Assembly: GCA_965262395.1 (NCBI GenBank)
Contig: OZ253531.1
Span: 930,001 to 994,000, forward strand
From: CBDHFF01 sp965262395
GTDB taxonomy: Bacteria > Pseudomonadota > Alphaproteobacteria > Rickettsiales > Anaplasmataceae
DNA length: 64,000 bases
Direction of reading: 5' to 3'
The notes under the pieces are model-generated. The model saw only the letters and a list, made by a program, of their open reading frames with translations. It was not told the origin of the DNA and did no database searches. The stretch's first letter is position 1. Each line of letters begins with the position of its first letter. Made by a program: the position numbers and the translations under genes. Positions 19,157 to 28,902 of this stretch are shown piece after piece.

Positions 19157-19200
19157 AAAAAAGCCGCATTACTTTAGTAAGTAATACGGCTTTTTTTTTT
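19157..19200 (+). terminator. intrinsic terminator after the SAM hydrolase
   Basis: A run of A leads into GCCGCATTACTT, a four-base loop and AAGTAATACGGC, followed by ten T. The stem is about 12 bp with one mismatch. It begins 35 bp after the stop codon. Because A and T runs flank both sides it could act in both directions, but no minus-strand gene ends here. Confidence 0.92.
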
Positions 19201-19474
19201 ATAAATATAGCATCATCAGCTCACGAATGATTATGAAACTAGTTCATAATTTCCTGCTCAATTCTACATACAAATACTACTAATTCACGTATATCATATA
19301 TAGTAATTATATAAAAATTCTAAAGAAATAAAAAGATAACAAGACGCATTCGGGATAAATCTAATTATAAATATTAGGTAATTTAAAGAAATTTAGCCCA
19401 CTTCGTCTAATCAATGCATACGTTAATTGTATTAACGTGTTGGAGATGACATACAACATTTAAATAATGGCTTG
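19201..19474. other. non-coding spacer before initiator tRNA
   Basis: Between the terminator and the tRNA gene I see no credible open frame, tRNA or repeat. The sequence is AT-rich with several short stops in all frames. It might hold a small RNA, but nothing positive supports that. Confidence 0.5.
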
Positions 19475-19550
<76 letters not shown>

Positions 19551-19658
19551 ACAATACAAAGATTGTATCGAATAAGTATACTGCTGTCAAAGAAAATAAA
19601 TGATTTTACAAATATATACCATTAATATACTATCTAACTAAGCAAAAATATATTTTTA

Positions 19659-20987
19659 GTGGACAATAATATGATTGAAATTAATAGCACAACAATTAAT
19701 GGTGGATTGCAAGTAGTAAGCGATTACATGCCTTCATTTAATTCTGTTTCAATTAATATTTGGATTAAAACAGGTAGCAGATTTGAACCAAAAGAAATTA
19801 ATGGTATATCTCATTTTTTAGAACATATGGCATTTAAAAGCACCTTAAATCGTACCACTCAAGCCATAGCCGAGGAATTTGATGAAATCGGCGGTGAATT
19901 TAACGCCTGCACAGGGAGAGAATATATAATATATCACTGTAAAGTTCTTAAAGAAAATGCCGATTTAGCATTAGATATAATATCTGATATGTTATTAAAC
20001 CCCAAGCTTTTAGATAAAGAAATAGAGAAAGAAAAAGGTGTTGTACTACAAGAAATATCACAAACTAATGATACCCCAGATGATATTATTTTTGATAAAT
20101 TCACTGAAACTGCCTATCCCAATCAACCTTTCGGACGTTCTATACTTGGAGAACCTGATATAGTTCAAAGCTTTACCGCAGATACATTAAAAGGATATAT
20201 AGATAAGTTTTACTGTGGAGAGAATATGTTGCTTGCTGTAGCAGGTCCACTAAAACATACGGAAGTGGAAAAACTTGCTAGTAAACATCTATATAAATTT
20301 AATAAAACATATGATAATTCTTGCTTGAAACATGACTCTGCAAAATATGTTTCTACAGTACTAAATAAGCCTGAAAATCATGTTTGTAAGATTAATAGAA
20401 ATAATTTAGAGCAAATTAACCTGATACTTGGATTTAATGGTATACATTCCTATGATAGAGAAAACTATTATAAAGTAAAAGTACTTGCATCGATCTTCGG
20501 TGGAGGAATGTCCTCTAGATTATTTCAAGAGGTAAGAGAGAATAGAGGATTAGCCTATGCAATATCTTCTTATAGTTCATCTTATAGTGACTCTGGCATG
20601 TTTTCTATATATAGTGCTACCTCACCACAAAATATTAAAGAGCTTATTACAGTTGTAGTAGATGAGATTAATAAAATGAAAAACGATGGTGTCAAGGACA
20701 TTGAATTATCTAGAGCTAAAAAACAATGTAAATCTTCTATATTAATGTCAATGGATGGCCTAATGTCTCGTGTTAGCAAACTCGGTAGTAGTTTTGTGGT
20801 ACACGACAGATATATTTACATTGATGAAATCATAGAAGCAATTGAAAGTATAACAACAGCACAATTGCATGATTGTTTTTGTAATAAAATATTAAACAAT
20901 GCCTTTCGTCCTGTACTTGCAGCAATAGGCAATCTGGAATCTCTGCCAGATTATAATGAAATAACAAAGCTTATTTATGAGAGTTAA
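19659..20987 (+). CDS. M16 family zinc peptidase (mitochondrial processing peptidase-like)
   Basis: A pitrilysin-family protease of the type related to the beta subunit of mitochondrial processing peptidase. The inverted zinc motif is intact: HFLEH at residues 52-56, with the downstream Glu in EKEKGVVLQEI near 130. The C-terminal half has the GGGMSSRLFQEVRENRGLAY signature near 280-300. 442 residues is the normal length for the single-domain-pair form. The GTG at 19659 is used here; an in-frame ATG at 19671 is an equally good start. Its stop overlaps the stop of the convergent prohead protease in a TTAA. Confidence 0.93.
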   Translation: MDNNMIEINSTTINGGLQVVSDYMPSFNSVSINIWIKTGSRFEPKEINGISHFLEHMAFKSTLNRTTQAIAEEFDEIGGEFNACTGREYIIYHCKVLKENADLALDIISDMLLNPKLLDKEIEKEKGVVLQEISQTNDTPDDIIFDKFTETAYPNQPFGRSILGEPDIVQSFTADTLKGYIDKFYCGENMLLAVAGPLKHTEVEKLASKHLYKFNKTYDNSCLKHDSAKYVSTVLNKPENHVCKINRNNLEQINLILGFNGIHSYDRENYYKVKVLASIFGGGMSSRLFQEVRENRGLAYAISSYSSSYSDSGMFSIYSATSPQNIKELITVVVDEINKMKNDGVKDIELSRAKKQCKSSILMSMDGLMSRVSKLGSSFVVHDRYIYIDEIIEAIESITTAQLHDCFCNKILNNAFRPVLAAIGNLESLPDYNEITKLIYES

Positions 20988-21517
20988 TCCTGAAGCACTT
21001 TAATAGCCCTGTCTAATGAACATAGCAAATCATCATAATTTTGTCTATCTTCCCTTTTTACATCAAAAATGGTTGCCTCTTCATTAGCAGGGAATGTAAC
21101 AACACTTATTTCTTTTAATTTAACTTTTTGTAAATTTCTTGTACCATTGTCATCAAAGTCGTACTCTACGGGTACATAACCTATGGATAAACCTTTGATT
21201 ACATTATTTTTTATTAATTCAAATGCATCATTTCCTTTGGTTACATTTAACAAAAGTTGCACTTTAACATATAGGCCTCGATTATCTTCTTTAAGATCAA
21301 CTATATACCCTATAGGATTTGATACATCATGTTGCCAAAGAACCTTAATATCTTTATACATAGCAATGTCATCACTGAACGCGCCAGGAACCACTATATC
21401 ATCATGCCCATCAATAATATTGAAAACACTAGCATAACCAGCAAAACAACCTTCACCTGATAAGTTTTTTAATTCAAAATCTATTAATTTTTTTTGATAT
21501 TGTATCTTATTTTCCAT
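20984..21517 (-). CDS. HK97-type prohead protease (GTA g4-like)
   Basis: A serine protease that matures phage or GTA heads by cutting the capsid N-terminal domain. The 177-residue protein has the family sequence GYASVFNIIDGHDDIVVPGAF (split here after FNIIDGHDD), the catalytic His segment VLWQHDVSNPIG near residue 60, and the serine region IKGLSIGYVP near 88-97. The start ATG follows a TTGAGGTAA ribosome site. It lies 215 bp after the portal gene on the same strand, in GTA order, but the capsid it should process is 14 kb away. Confidence 0.93.
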   Translation of the reverse strand: MENKIQYQKKLIDFELKNLSGEGCFAGYASVFNIIDGHDDIVVPGAFSDDIAMYKDIKVLWQHDVSNPIGYIVDLKEDNRGLYVKVQLLLNVTKGNDAFELIKNNVIKGLSIGYVPVEYDFDDNGTRNLQKVKLKEISVVTFPANEEATIFDVKREDRQNYDDLLCSLDRAIKVLQD

Positions 21518-21731
21518 GAATATTACCTCAAAATTTTTTTTAAGTTATTGATTACACATTATTATAAATATCATTAATAAGACCATTGAAGCATCCGTTA
21601 GATATATAAGGAAATTGATTAAAAACATATATAGTACAAAAAATAAGTTAATAAATTTATTATATAGGCAATAATATGATATCTATATTAATAATATGTT
21701 TATAAAAATTAATTATTTAATATAATTAGTT

Positions 21732-22946
21732 TTATTTGTAAGAATTACCATCTTCTCTGGGCTTGAACCCTAATAATCTTCTCTTTTCATTTATTGTTAA
21801 GAAACTCAAAGAGTTTATCTTCTCGCCGTGCTGCTCTTTTCTAGTTAACAAAATGTCTATTGATTCTTTCTCGTAAGTCAAATTATATTTCCTGTGATCT
21901 AATAGCCATACGCATATTTTTTGTAAAATATCATCAAGACAAGGCATAATGGTTTGTTCCCATAATGCCAATCTAGCCTCGACTAAGTTGCTATAAGTAT
22001 TATCTCCAGGAATACCCAATAATTGGGGAGGAACACCAAATGCTAAGGCAATCTCTCTAGCTGCATTATGTCTCAGATTCAATAAATCCATATCTCTAGG
22101 AGATAAACTCATACCTTGCCATTCAAGACCACCTTCTAATAAAAGTGGCCGCCCAGCATTAAATGGCCCCGTGTAATAATTGTTAATTTGTTCTTTTAAT
22201 CTATTATACTGATCAATACTGAGAGAACCTTTATTTCCATCATCGGCCCTACCCTTCACCACAAGAGCACCACTAGGCTTAGCGCCATTTTGTAATAAAG
22301 ATTGAATCCAATCCCCTGCCTGATTATGTTGATCAATATTCCGTGACGACGCTTCAATAGGTGATAAACCATACCAATCATCAATAGGATTAAAATGCTT
22401 AAAGTGCAATATATCAGATTTTCCAGTTAATTTATTAATTTTATAATCTTTATAATTAGTGTTAACTGAATATCTATAAGCATCTGGAATATTAGCATTT
22501 CCAGGTATAATTTGAACTCTATCAGGTCGTAAAAGGTATAATTCTTTAGGTATATCGCTAGACCTCAGCTTTCCTACACGTAACGAATAAGCATTACCAC
22601 TAATTAATTTATATGACACCAAACTTTTTAGAAAATCACATTTAGACATTGAAGGGTTAGGGCGTTTCAATAAATCAAGAACATCATGCACGTATATTCT
22701 ATCTCGTGAGCCATCTTCAGATATTCTATATAAAGCTAAAGGAACAGATGCTACAGAAGTGGCAATAAGATCAATACATCTATATGCTATCACATTTTTA
22801 CAATAGCCTTCATCAGCAAAAGAATAATAATTTTTTTCACTCCATACTGGCCTATCTGAATTATAGATACAAAAATTATCCTGTAGATAAGGTGTAGCTC
22901 TTTTTTTATTAAAAATGTTAGATACTTTAGTGAAAATATTTTTCAT
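21732..22946 (-). CDS. HK97-family portal protein (GTA g3-like)
   Basis: Forms the dodecameric ring through which DNA enters the head. The 404-residue product includes VIAYRCIDLIATSVASVPL, GNAYSLRVG, LHFKHFNPIDDWYGLSPIE, and the C-terminal GVPPQLLGIPGDNTYSN region, all typical of the HK97/GTA portal. The ATG is preceded by a strong AAAGGAGGAAT ribosome site. The prohead protease follows downstream, matching g3-g4 order, while the capsid gene that normally comes third is absent here. Confidence 0.95.
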   Translation of the reverse strand: MKNIFTKVSNIFNKKRATPYLQDNFCIYNSDRPVWSEKNYYSFADEGYCKNVIAYRCIDLIATSVASVPLALYRISEDGSRDRIYVHDVLDLLKRPNPSMSKCDFLKSLVSYKLISGNAYSLRVGKLRSSDIPKELYLLRPDRVQIIPGNANIPDAYRYSVNTNYKDYKINKLTGKSDILHFKHFNPIDDWYGLSPIEASSRNIDQHNQAGDWIQSLLQNGAKPSGALVVKGRADDGNKGSLSIDQYNRLKEQINNYYTGPFNAGRPLLLEGGLEWQGMSLSPRDMDLLNLRHNAAREIALAFGVPPQLLGIPGDNTYSNLVEARLALWEQTIMPCLDDILQKICVWLLDHRKYNLTYEKESIDILLTRKEQHGEKINSLSFLTINEKRRLLGFKPREDGNSYK

Positions 22947-23188
22947 AATATTCCTCCTTTTGTAGTGATTAAATAAATATTTAGATTAATTGATTGAATT
23001 TAAATTAGATGATTTAAAGCATGATTCTACTGAACTTGTACGATTTTTTATAAATATACCATGATTTAAAACGCCCTTAGACGAGCGAATGATAATGCAG
23101 AAAAACAACGCTACATATTATATATGTACATGATATGTAGCACTGATATGTTAGATCTAAGATTAATGTAGGTAAAAATAAGTTAGCA

Positions 23189-23686
23189 TTAAAACTGATC
23201 GCTAGGTATACAATTTGCAATAGCGTAAGTTGCTATGCCTTTTTTCTCTCCCAAATAACCTAGTTTTTCATTAGTTTTTCCTTTTATACTAACAAAATCA
23301 TTATCTATCTTCATTATTTTTGCTAAATTACTTCTCATTGATTCACAATGCGGCAAAATCTTTGGTCTCTCACATATTATTACAATATCCGCATTTCCAA
23401 CTTTATAACCTTTCTTAGTAATCAATTCAATTGCATATTCTAGAAAATGACTGGAAGGAACTATATTCCATTGAGGGTCTGTTGGGGAAAAATATTTCCC
23501 TATATCACCTAAGCAAAGGGCTCCTAAAATTGCGTCAACCAATGCATGTATTGCAACATCACCATCTGAGTTAGAAACCACTTCTCTATTGTGTGGCACA
23601 TCTACTCCACATAATTTAATTAAACATTCTTTTTCTTCTACTTCAAAACGATGCAAATCATAGCCAATACCAACGCGAGGAAACAT
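23189..23686 (-). CDS. ispF: 2-C-methyl-D-erythritol 2,4-cyclodiphosphate synthase
   Basis: Fifth step of the MEP isoprenoid pathway, forming the cyclic diphosphate with release of CMP. The 165-residue protein has the zinc site GYDLHRF (Asp10, His12), SNSDGDVAIHALVDAILGA with the second zinc His, and KGKTNEKLGYLG near the C terminus. Length is typical. It follows ispD by 47 bp on the same strand and is probably cotranscribed with it. Confidence 0.96.
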   Translation of the reverse strand: MFPRVGIGYDLHRFEVEEKECLIKLCGVDVPHNREVVSNSDGDVAIHALVDAILGALCLGDIGKYFSPTDPQWNIVPSSHFLEYAIELITKKGYKVGNADIVIICERPKILPHCESMRSNLAKIMKIDNDFVSIKGKTNEKLGYLGEKKGIATYAIANCIPSDQF

Positions 23687-23733
23687 CTGGTCTCTCCTAC
23701 CACAACAAGGTGCTTATTGTACATGAATAAATT

Positions 23734-24420
23734 TCAGCTTGCAAACATAAATAAATCTTGTTTATCGGTAATCTTAATATTAGCCTTATCCCCTTGCACC
23801 ATATCTATATCAAAACCAGCATCTTGCATTACAGCAATATCATCAGTATAATTTTTATTATTATCCATATTATTATAACTCTCTATTAATTCTTTATATT
23901 TAAAACCCTGAGGAGTCTGGACTTTATAGATATTCTCTCTTTCTAATCTATGGAAACTAGAATCATTATCTTTAAGTCTAATAATGGTATCATGTATAGG
24001 AATAATAGGCTTTACTGCTACGGAACCAGTATGAAGCTTGGATAGCACACGTTGTATTAATTCTGCAGAAACAAAAGGTCTCACACCATCATGTATTAAA
24101 ACATTATCAGGAGGATCAGAACTCAAGCTCTTCAATCCATTATAAACAGAATCTTGTCGTCTCTTACCACCAAACACAGGATCCATAAGCAAAGAAGTTT
24201 TTCCTTTCAAAGATGAAATTACATTATCATACATAATATAATCTTCTTTTCGAATAACAACACGAATCCAATCAATTAACAATGAACCAAGTAAAGATTC
24301 AATTGTACGCAATAAAATAGATCTTTTATTCACAACACTATACTGCTTAGGCACATCACCAGAAAAACGTTCTCCAGAACCAGCTGCAACAACAATAGCT
24401 ACAATTTTAGTATTATTCAT
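23734..24420 (-). CDS. ispD: 2-C-methyl-D-erythritol 4-phosphate cytidylyltransferase
   Basis: Third step of the MEP pathway, joining CTP to methylerythritol phosphate. The 228-residue product starts with the nucleotide loop VAAGSGERFSGDVPKQY, has VLIHDGVRPFV near 105-115 and VQTPQGFKY near 158-166, and ends with the short ITDKQDLFMF helix. It lies 8 bp after hslU and upstream of ispF, so hslV-hslU-ispD-ispF probably form one transcript. Confidence 0.96.
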   Translation of the reverse strand: MNNTKIVAIVVAAGSGERFSGDVPKQYSVVNKRSILLRTIESLLGSLLIDWIRVVIRKEDYIMYDNVISSLKGKTSLLMDPVFGGKRRQDSVYNGLKSLSSDPPDNVLIHDGVRPFVSAELIQRVLSKLHTGSVAVKPIIPIHDTIIRLKDNDSSFHRLERENIYKVQTPQGFKYKELIESYNNMDNNKNYTDDIAVMQDAGFDIDMVQGDKANIKITDKQDLFMFAS

Positions 24421-24428
24421 ACAAATTA

Positions 24429-25961
24429 CTATAGTATATATCTAGTTAAATCATGCCCTTCTATAAATTTAGATATTTTATCAGATACGTATTTTTTTGT
24501 TATATTAATCTTTTTGTCTTTATTTGCAACAACTTCATAACTTATATCTTCAAGTACTTTTTCCATAATAGTAGGCAATCTTCTAGCACCAATATTTTCC
24601 ACTTTTGAATTCACCATGGCAGCAGTTTCAGCTATTAAATCCAATGCAGCATTTTGAAAAGATATTGTAATCCCTTCAGTTTTAAATAAAGCAATATATT
24701 GCTTTACTAAGCTAGCCTCAGGATCTTTTAATATACTTAACATATCATCCTTTGTAAGAGATTCAAGTTCTACTCTTATAGGCAATCTTCCTTGAAGCTC
24801 AGGCAATAAATCAGAAGGTTTGGCTAAATGAAAAGCACCAGAAGCTATAAAAAGTATATAATCAGTCTTAATCTGCCCATATTTAGTAGTAACATTTGTG
24901 CCTTCTAAAAAAGGTAGCAGATCACGCTGTACACCTTCTCTATTAACCTCACTACCCCTAGTTTCATGCCTAGAAGTTATCTTATCTATTTCATCAATAA
25001 AAATTATACCATGATTCTCTACAAGATCCTTTGCATATTGTACAATTTTTTCTTGATCCAATAATTTTTCACATTCTTCTTCAATCAAGATTCTTTTTGC
25101 ATTTTTTATAGACACTTTCTGTTTCTTGACTTTTTTCCCGCCAAGAACCTTATTCATTAAATCACTCATATTAATAATGCCCATCTGAGCACCAGGCATT
25201 CCTGGCATATCAACGGAAGGCATCGCAGCAGAGTTAGGAGTTTCTGTAAACTCAATCTCTATTTCTAAATCATCCAACTGTTTATTTCTTAGTTTATTAA
25301 TAAAACTATCTCTTGTTTTTTCACCAGCATCAGTCCCAACTACGGTATCAATAATCCGTCTTTCTGCTTCTCTAGCTGCTCTAGCCGCAACATTATGACG
25401 CATTTTTTCTTTTACTAAATTTATAGATATATCACACAGATCTCTAACCATCGAATCAACATCTCGCCCTACATAGCCAACTTCTGTAAATTTAGTTGCT
25501 TCAACCTTAATAAATGGGGAACCAGCTAACTTAGCTAAACGACGTGCTATTTCAGTTTTTCCTACTCCAGTTGGACCTATCATCAATATATTTTTTGGAA
25601 TTATTTCATCCCTAAGAGATCCTTCTACCCTAATCCTTCTCCATCTATTACGCAAAGAAATTGCAACTGCTTTTTTAGCATCTTTTTGTCCGATTATATG
25701 CTTATCTAAGGACTTCACTATTTCACTTGGCAATATAGAAACATTACATCCTAAATAATCAGTTAGAAGCTCATCAGTTTCCTCAAAACTATCTTCCAAA
25801 TAACATTTGCGGAACAATTCTTCATCAAAATCATCAGGTTCTTCATTTAATACGTTCTCTTCAAGATCAATATCATCTTCCTTATTGTCTTCATCACAAT
25901 CATCTACAAAATTATTGTAACCATTTAGGCTAGGAAATTCAAACAACATCTCATTTACCAC
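24429..25961 (-). CDS. hslU: HslU ATPase with acidic N-terminal extension
   Basis: The AAA+ unfoldase ring of the HslVU protease. Walker A GPTGVGKT lies near residues 126-133 and Walker B IIFIDEIDKI near 310. The I domain (about 190-300) and C-terminal hook ending in ...LTRYIL are present, the last residues being those that dock into HslV. The protein has 510 residues against about 440-450 in relatives: the usual start (LPSEIVKSLDKHIIGQ) appears only at residue 76, behind a very acidic leader rich in Asp/Glu. The GTG at 25961 overlaps the hslV stop; an ATG four codons later is possible. The overlap supports translation of the leader. Confidence 0.94.
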   Translation of the reverse strand: MVNEMLFEFPSLNGYNNFVDDCDEDNKEDDIDLEENVLNEEPDDFDEELFRKCYLEDSFEETDELLTDYLGCNVSILPSEIVKSLDKHIIGQKDAKKAVAISLRNRWRRIRVEGSLRDEIIPKNILMIGPTGVGKTEIARRLAKLAGSPFIKVEATKFTEVGYVGRDVDSMVRDLCDISINLVKEKMRHNVAARAAREAERRIIDTVVGTDAGEKTRDSFINKLRNKQLDDLEIEIEFTETPNSAAMPSVDMPGMPGAQMGIINMSDLMNKVLGGKKVKKQKVSIKNAKRILIEEECEKLLDQEKIVQYAKDLVENHGIIFIDEIDKITSRHETRGSEVNREGVQRDLLPFLEGTNVTTKYGQIKTDYILFIASGAFHLAKPSDLLPELQGRLPIRVELESLTKDDMLSILKDPEASLVKQYIALFKTEGITISFQNAALDLIAETAAMVNSKVENIGARRLPTIMEKVLEDISYEVVANKDKKINITKKYVSDKISKFIEGHDLTRYIL

Positions 25962-26569
25962 TTTAATTCTTCACACGTGACATTATTATTAGTATAAACG
26001 CATATCTCAGAAGCAATTCGTAAGGACTCAAGCGCTATAGTTTTTGAGTTAATCGTGGGCTTTTTTGACGACTTAGCAACAGTAGTTGACTTGCTGCCAG
26101 GATAAATTTCTCCACTATTCATTCTAGAAAAAGCCTTCGCTGCAGATAAGGCATAATTACCACCAGATCCAATCGTAACTATTCCCCCTTCTGGTTCAAT
26201 AACATCTCCAGTTCCACTAACTAATAATGAAACTTCTTTATCTGCCACAATCATCATAGCTTCTAAACGACGTAAATACTTATCAGTCCGCCAGTCCTTA
26301 GCCATTTCGACAGATGCTCTCATCAATTGCCCAGAATGTTTTTCTAATTTCGCTTCCAATCTCTCTAAGAGAGCCATAGCGTCAGCTGTCGCTCCTGCAA
26401 AACCTGCAATTACTCTACCTTCATATAATCTTTTTATTTTACAAGCAGTTGATTTCATCACAGTAGGACCCAAGGAAATTTGACCATCTCCAGCAACAAC
26501 CACCGAGTTATCTTCTCGAACTGATACTATAGTCGTACCATAAAATATATTAGGGTTATCGTGAACCAT
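25955..26569 (-). CDS. hslV: HslV protease subunit
   Basis: The proteasome-like peptidase of HslVU. The catalytic N-terminal threonine is in YGTTIVSV. I chose the ATG at 26567-26569, which gives MVHDNPNIFYG before the first Thr, an 11-residue propeptide similar to that of Rickettsia HslV. The frame stays open to a TTG at 26626, but the extra 19 residues are not needed. Family motifs AGDGQISLGPTVMKSTACKI and AGFAGATADAMAL follow, and GSGGNYALSAA lies near residue 140. hslU overlaps its end by 7 bp. Confidence 0.94.
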   Translation of the reverse strand: MVHDNPNIFYGTTIVSVREDNSVVVAGDGQISLGPTVMKSTACKIKRLYEGRVIAGFAGATADAMALLERLEAKLEKHSGQLMRASVEMAKDWRTDKYLRRLEAMMIVADKEVSLLVSGTGDVIEPEGGIVTIGSGGNYALSAAKAFSRMNSGEIYPGSKSTTVAKSSKKPTINSKTIALESLRIASEICVYTNNNVTCEELKW

Positions 26570-26640
26570 CAGAAACTCAAACCAAGGATACAAGTATTGT
26601 TTAACATATTGATAATAGGCTCGCAAGCAGTTTATTTTAA

Positions 26641-27495
26641 TTATTTTAAAATATCTTGAATTTCATCCCATTCTCTCTTACTCATACCGCTCTCTTCACG
26701 AGATACATTTTCGTTATTTAGCATTTTTTTTACAAGAGATAAAGCCGACTTAGATAAATTAACAGATTCCATTGCATATTCTACAAAGGCGTTGTAAGTC
26801 ATGGGAACCCACAACTTTACTAATTCTAATATGGCCTCAGCATATACTCTTATTTCGTATTGTGAATGCTTATCTGCTCGCAAATTCAGGAAATGTAATA
26901 AATTGTGTAAATTTATTTTCCAATAAAATTGCGTGTATATATTTAAAGTTGTATTAATTCTTGCTAACTCACGAGTTAAATCTTTTGCTAAAAAATCTTC
27001 ATAAGTCTTGTAACAATGAGATGCATCATGTGTCATAGAGTCAATTATCTCTGTAGCCTCTTGCTCTGACATAGTATCTCCACGACCCTGATTATTCGTC
27101 GATGATTGCAAAGCAATCTTATCTTTTTCAGGAATATAAAACTCACTATCTAAGATTGAATATCTAGCCGAATATTCATTCACACTGGCTGTACGATGTC
27201 TTAACCACTGCCTAGCAACAAAAATTGGAAGTTTGATATGTAATTTTATCTCACACATTTCAAAAGGTGTGGTATGTTTATGACGCATTAAATATTTTAT
27301 TAACCCAGCATCCTGATTTACTGTTTTAGTTCCTTTGCCGTATGATACTCTAGCGGCCTGTACAATGGCGCTATCATCTCCCATGTAATCAATCAACCTA
27401 ACAAATCCATGATTCAACACTTGTATTGGTTCATTCAGCTTTTCATCTAAACCTGGGACAGTGACCCTTTTTGTATTAAAAAATTCTTCTGACAT
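26641..27495 (-). CDS. thyX: FAD-dependent thymidylate synthase
   Basis: Makes dTMP from dUMP with methylenetetrahydrofolate and FAD, replacing ThyA. The 284-residue product has ARVSYGKGTK, RHKHTTPFE and the signature RQWLRHRTASVNEYSARYS containing RHRxxS. The ATG at 27495 is preceded by GGAG with a 5-nt gap, which favours it over an in-frame ATG eight codons earlier. It lies upstream of hslV on the same strand with about 70 bp between them. Confidence 0.96.
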   Translation of the reverse strand: MSEEFFNTKRVTVPGLDEKLNEPIQVLNHGFVRLIDYMGDDSAIVQAARVSYGKGTKTVNQDAGLIKYLMRHKHTTPFEMCEIKLHIKLPIFVARQWLRHRTASVNEYSARYSILDSEFYIPEKDKIALQSSTNNQGRGDTMSEQEATEIIDSMTHDASHCYKTYEDFLAKDLTRELARINTTLNIYTQFYWKINLHNLLHFLNLRADKHSQYEIRVYAEAILELVKLWVPMTYNAFVEYAMESVNLSKSALSLVKKMLNNENVSREESGMSKREWDEIQDILK

Positions 27496-27610
27496 GCCAT
27501 CTCCATTATGGATATGCATCCATATATACTAAAAATAGTATTTTTATCAAGCACTAAAAGTAATATAGTATAAAATTTATTTTTCTAATAAAAAATTTAC
27601 CACCTAAAAC

Positions 27611-28408
27611 TTACCACCTAATATGAAAATATTTACTATTTAATCCAGATAACATCATTATTAATAACGCAGTCATCACAATAAGTGCGTTGGTAGAAAC
27701 ATTAAATACAATAGATAAATACAATCCAAATAGCGTAGATAACAAGGTAAACAAAGAAGATAATATCACCATTCTAATTGGAGAAGAGGAAAAATTCCTT
27801 GCCGATATTGCAGGAATTATCAGCAATGATGAAACCAACAAAAATCCAGTAATTTGAATGGCACTAGCAACAAATAAAGATATAAGTAAAGTAATTTTCA
27901 ATTTTATTACATTTATATTTAATCCTATAACTTTTGCTATATCTTGATTGATCAAAGACCGAAGAAATTGCTTCCAGCATAATAATATTACTATTAATGA
28001 TATTATTGTACTGATATACAACATAATGACATCCTTATTAGAAATTGCTAATATATCCCCAGATAATAAATTACTAATAAAACTATACGAATAATCTTCA
28101 TTAAGAGAAATAATAATAAGACCCATGGATACTGTTGTACTAGTAATTACAGCAGTGACTATATTGGTATAATTGCTATTATTATAATATAATAATATAA
28201 AAGAAAATATTACAGCCATCAATATTACTATAAAATAGTAATGTACATTCAATAGAACAGAAATTGCCCCTCCTAGAATGAATGAATGTGCAATAGTATC
28301 TGTAAAATATACAAATCTACTCCACAAAACAAATGATCCAAGTGGGCCTGAAATAAAGGACAAACAGATACAAGCTAAAATAGCATTTAATAAAAAAGGC
28401 TCAATCAT
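27611..28408 (-). CDS. znuB: zinc/manganese-type ABC transporter permease (ZnuB-like)
   Basis: Inner-membrane permease of the ABC-3 metal uptake family. The 265 residues form seven or eight membrane segments, with the family stretches ISGPLGSFVLWSRFVYFTDT near the N terminus, AHSFILGGAI, and a conserved region around ITGFLLVSSLLIIPAISA (about 188-205). The binding protein and ATPase partners are not in the window. Metal specificity cannot be read from this subunit. Confidence 0.9.
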   Translation of the reverse strand: MIEPFLLNAILACICLSFISGPLGSFVLWSRFVYFTDTIAHSFILGGAISVLLNVHYYFIVILMAVIFSFILLYYNNSNYTNIVTAVITSTTVSMGLIIISLNEDYSYSFISNLLSGDILAISNKDVIMLYISTIISLIVILLCWKQFLRSLINQDIAKVIGLNINVIKLKITLLISLFVASAIQITGFLLVSSLLIIPAISARNFSSSPIRMVILSSLFTLLSTLFGLYLSIVFNVSTNALIVMTALLIMMLSGLNSKYFHIRW

Positions 28409-28455
28409 ATAGCGTTATGCCTTACAATATCTATATTAACAATGTAGTATTAATA

Positions 28456-28818
28456 TCACAAAGGTAATAGCGATGCCACAACTTTACGCCCTTCTATTAC
28501 TAAAGCCGAATAAGTTCTACATGCAGCTGATGTACTCATAAACTCTACAGATATTTTCTTTGATATTCCTTGAACTAAGTCAAAAGAAGGTTGTACAAAG
28601 TCGCCCCCCGTGCCGACTAGAAGCAATTCAAACTCTGGCAAACTATCTAAAAAATAGAAACTATCTTTATCAATTTTTTTTCTTATATCCCACTCCAGAA
28701 CCTTATCTGCATATACTACGATAGCTCCAGAGTAATCTGTATTTCCAATAAAAAATTTATTCCTTGTATACCCTCTAATTACCTTAGTTCCTGATCTAAC
28801 CAGTGGTGTTATATCCAT
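28456..28818 (-). CDS. Mth938-like (DUF498, NDUFAF3-type) protein
   Basis: A 120-residue protein of the Mth938 fold. Characteristic stretches are FFIGNTDYSGAIVVY, LLLVGTGGDFVQP (about 64-76) and the C-terminal MSTSAACRTYSALVIEGRKV. The eukaryotic relative NDUFAF3 is a complex I assembly factor, and relatives are common in alphaproteobacteria; a role in assembly of the nuo products is plausible inference only. It lies 47 bp upstream of znuB on the same strand. Confidence 0.85.
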   Translation of the reverse strand: MDITPLVRSGTKVIRGYTRNKFFIGNTDYSGAIVVYADKVLEWDIRKKIDKDSFYFLDSLPEFELLLVGTGGDFVQPSFDLVQGISKKISVEFMSTSAACRTYSALVIEGRKVVASLLPL

Positions 28819-28902
28819 ATAATTACCTTAGTATGATACTAAATATTAATTAATTACTTGTATAATTTCAACTGTTTTTTATTTCTACTCTTGGTAAAAA
28901 CA

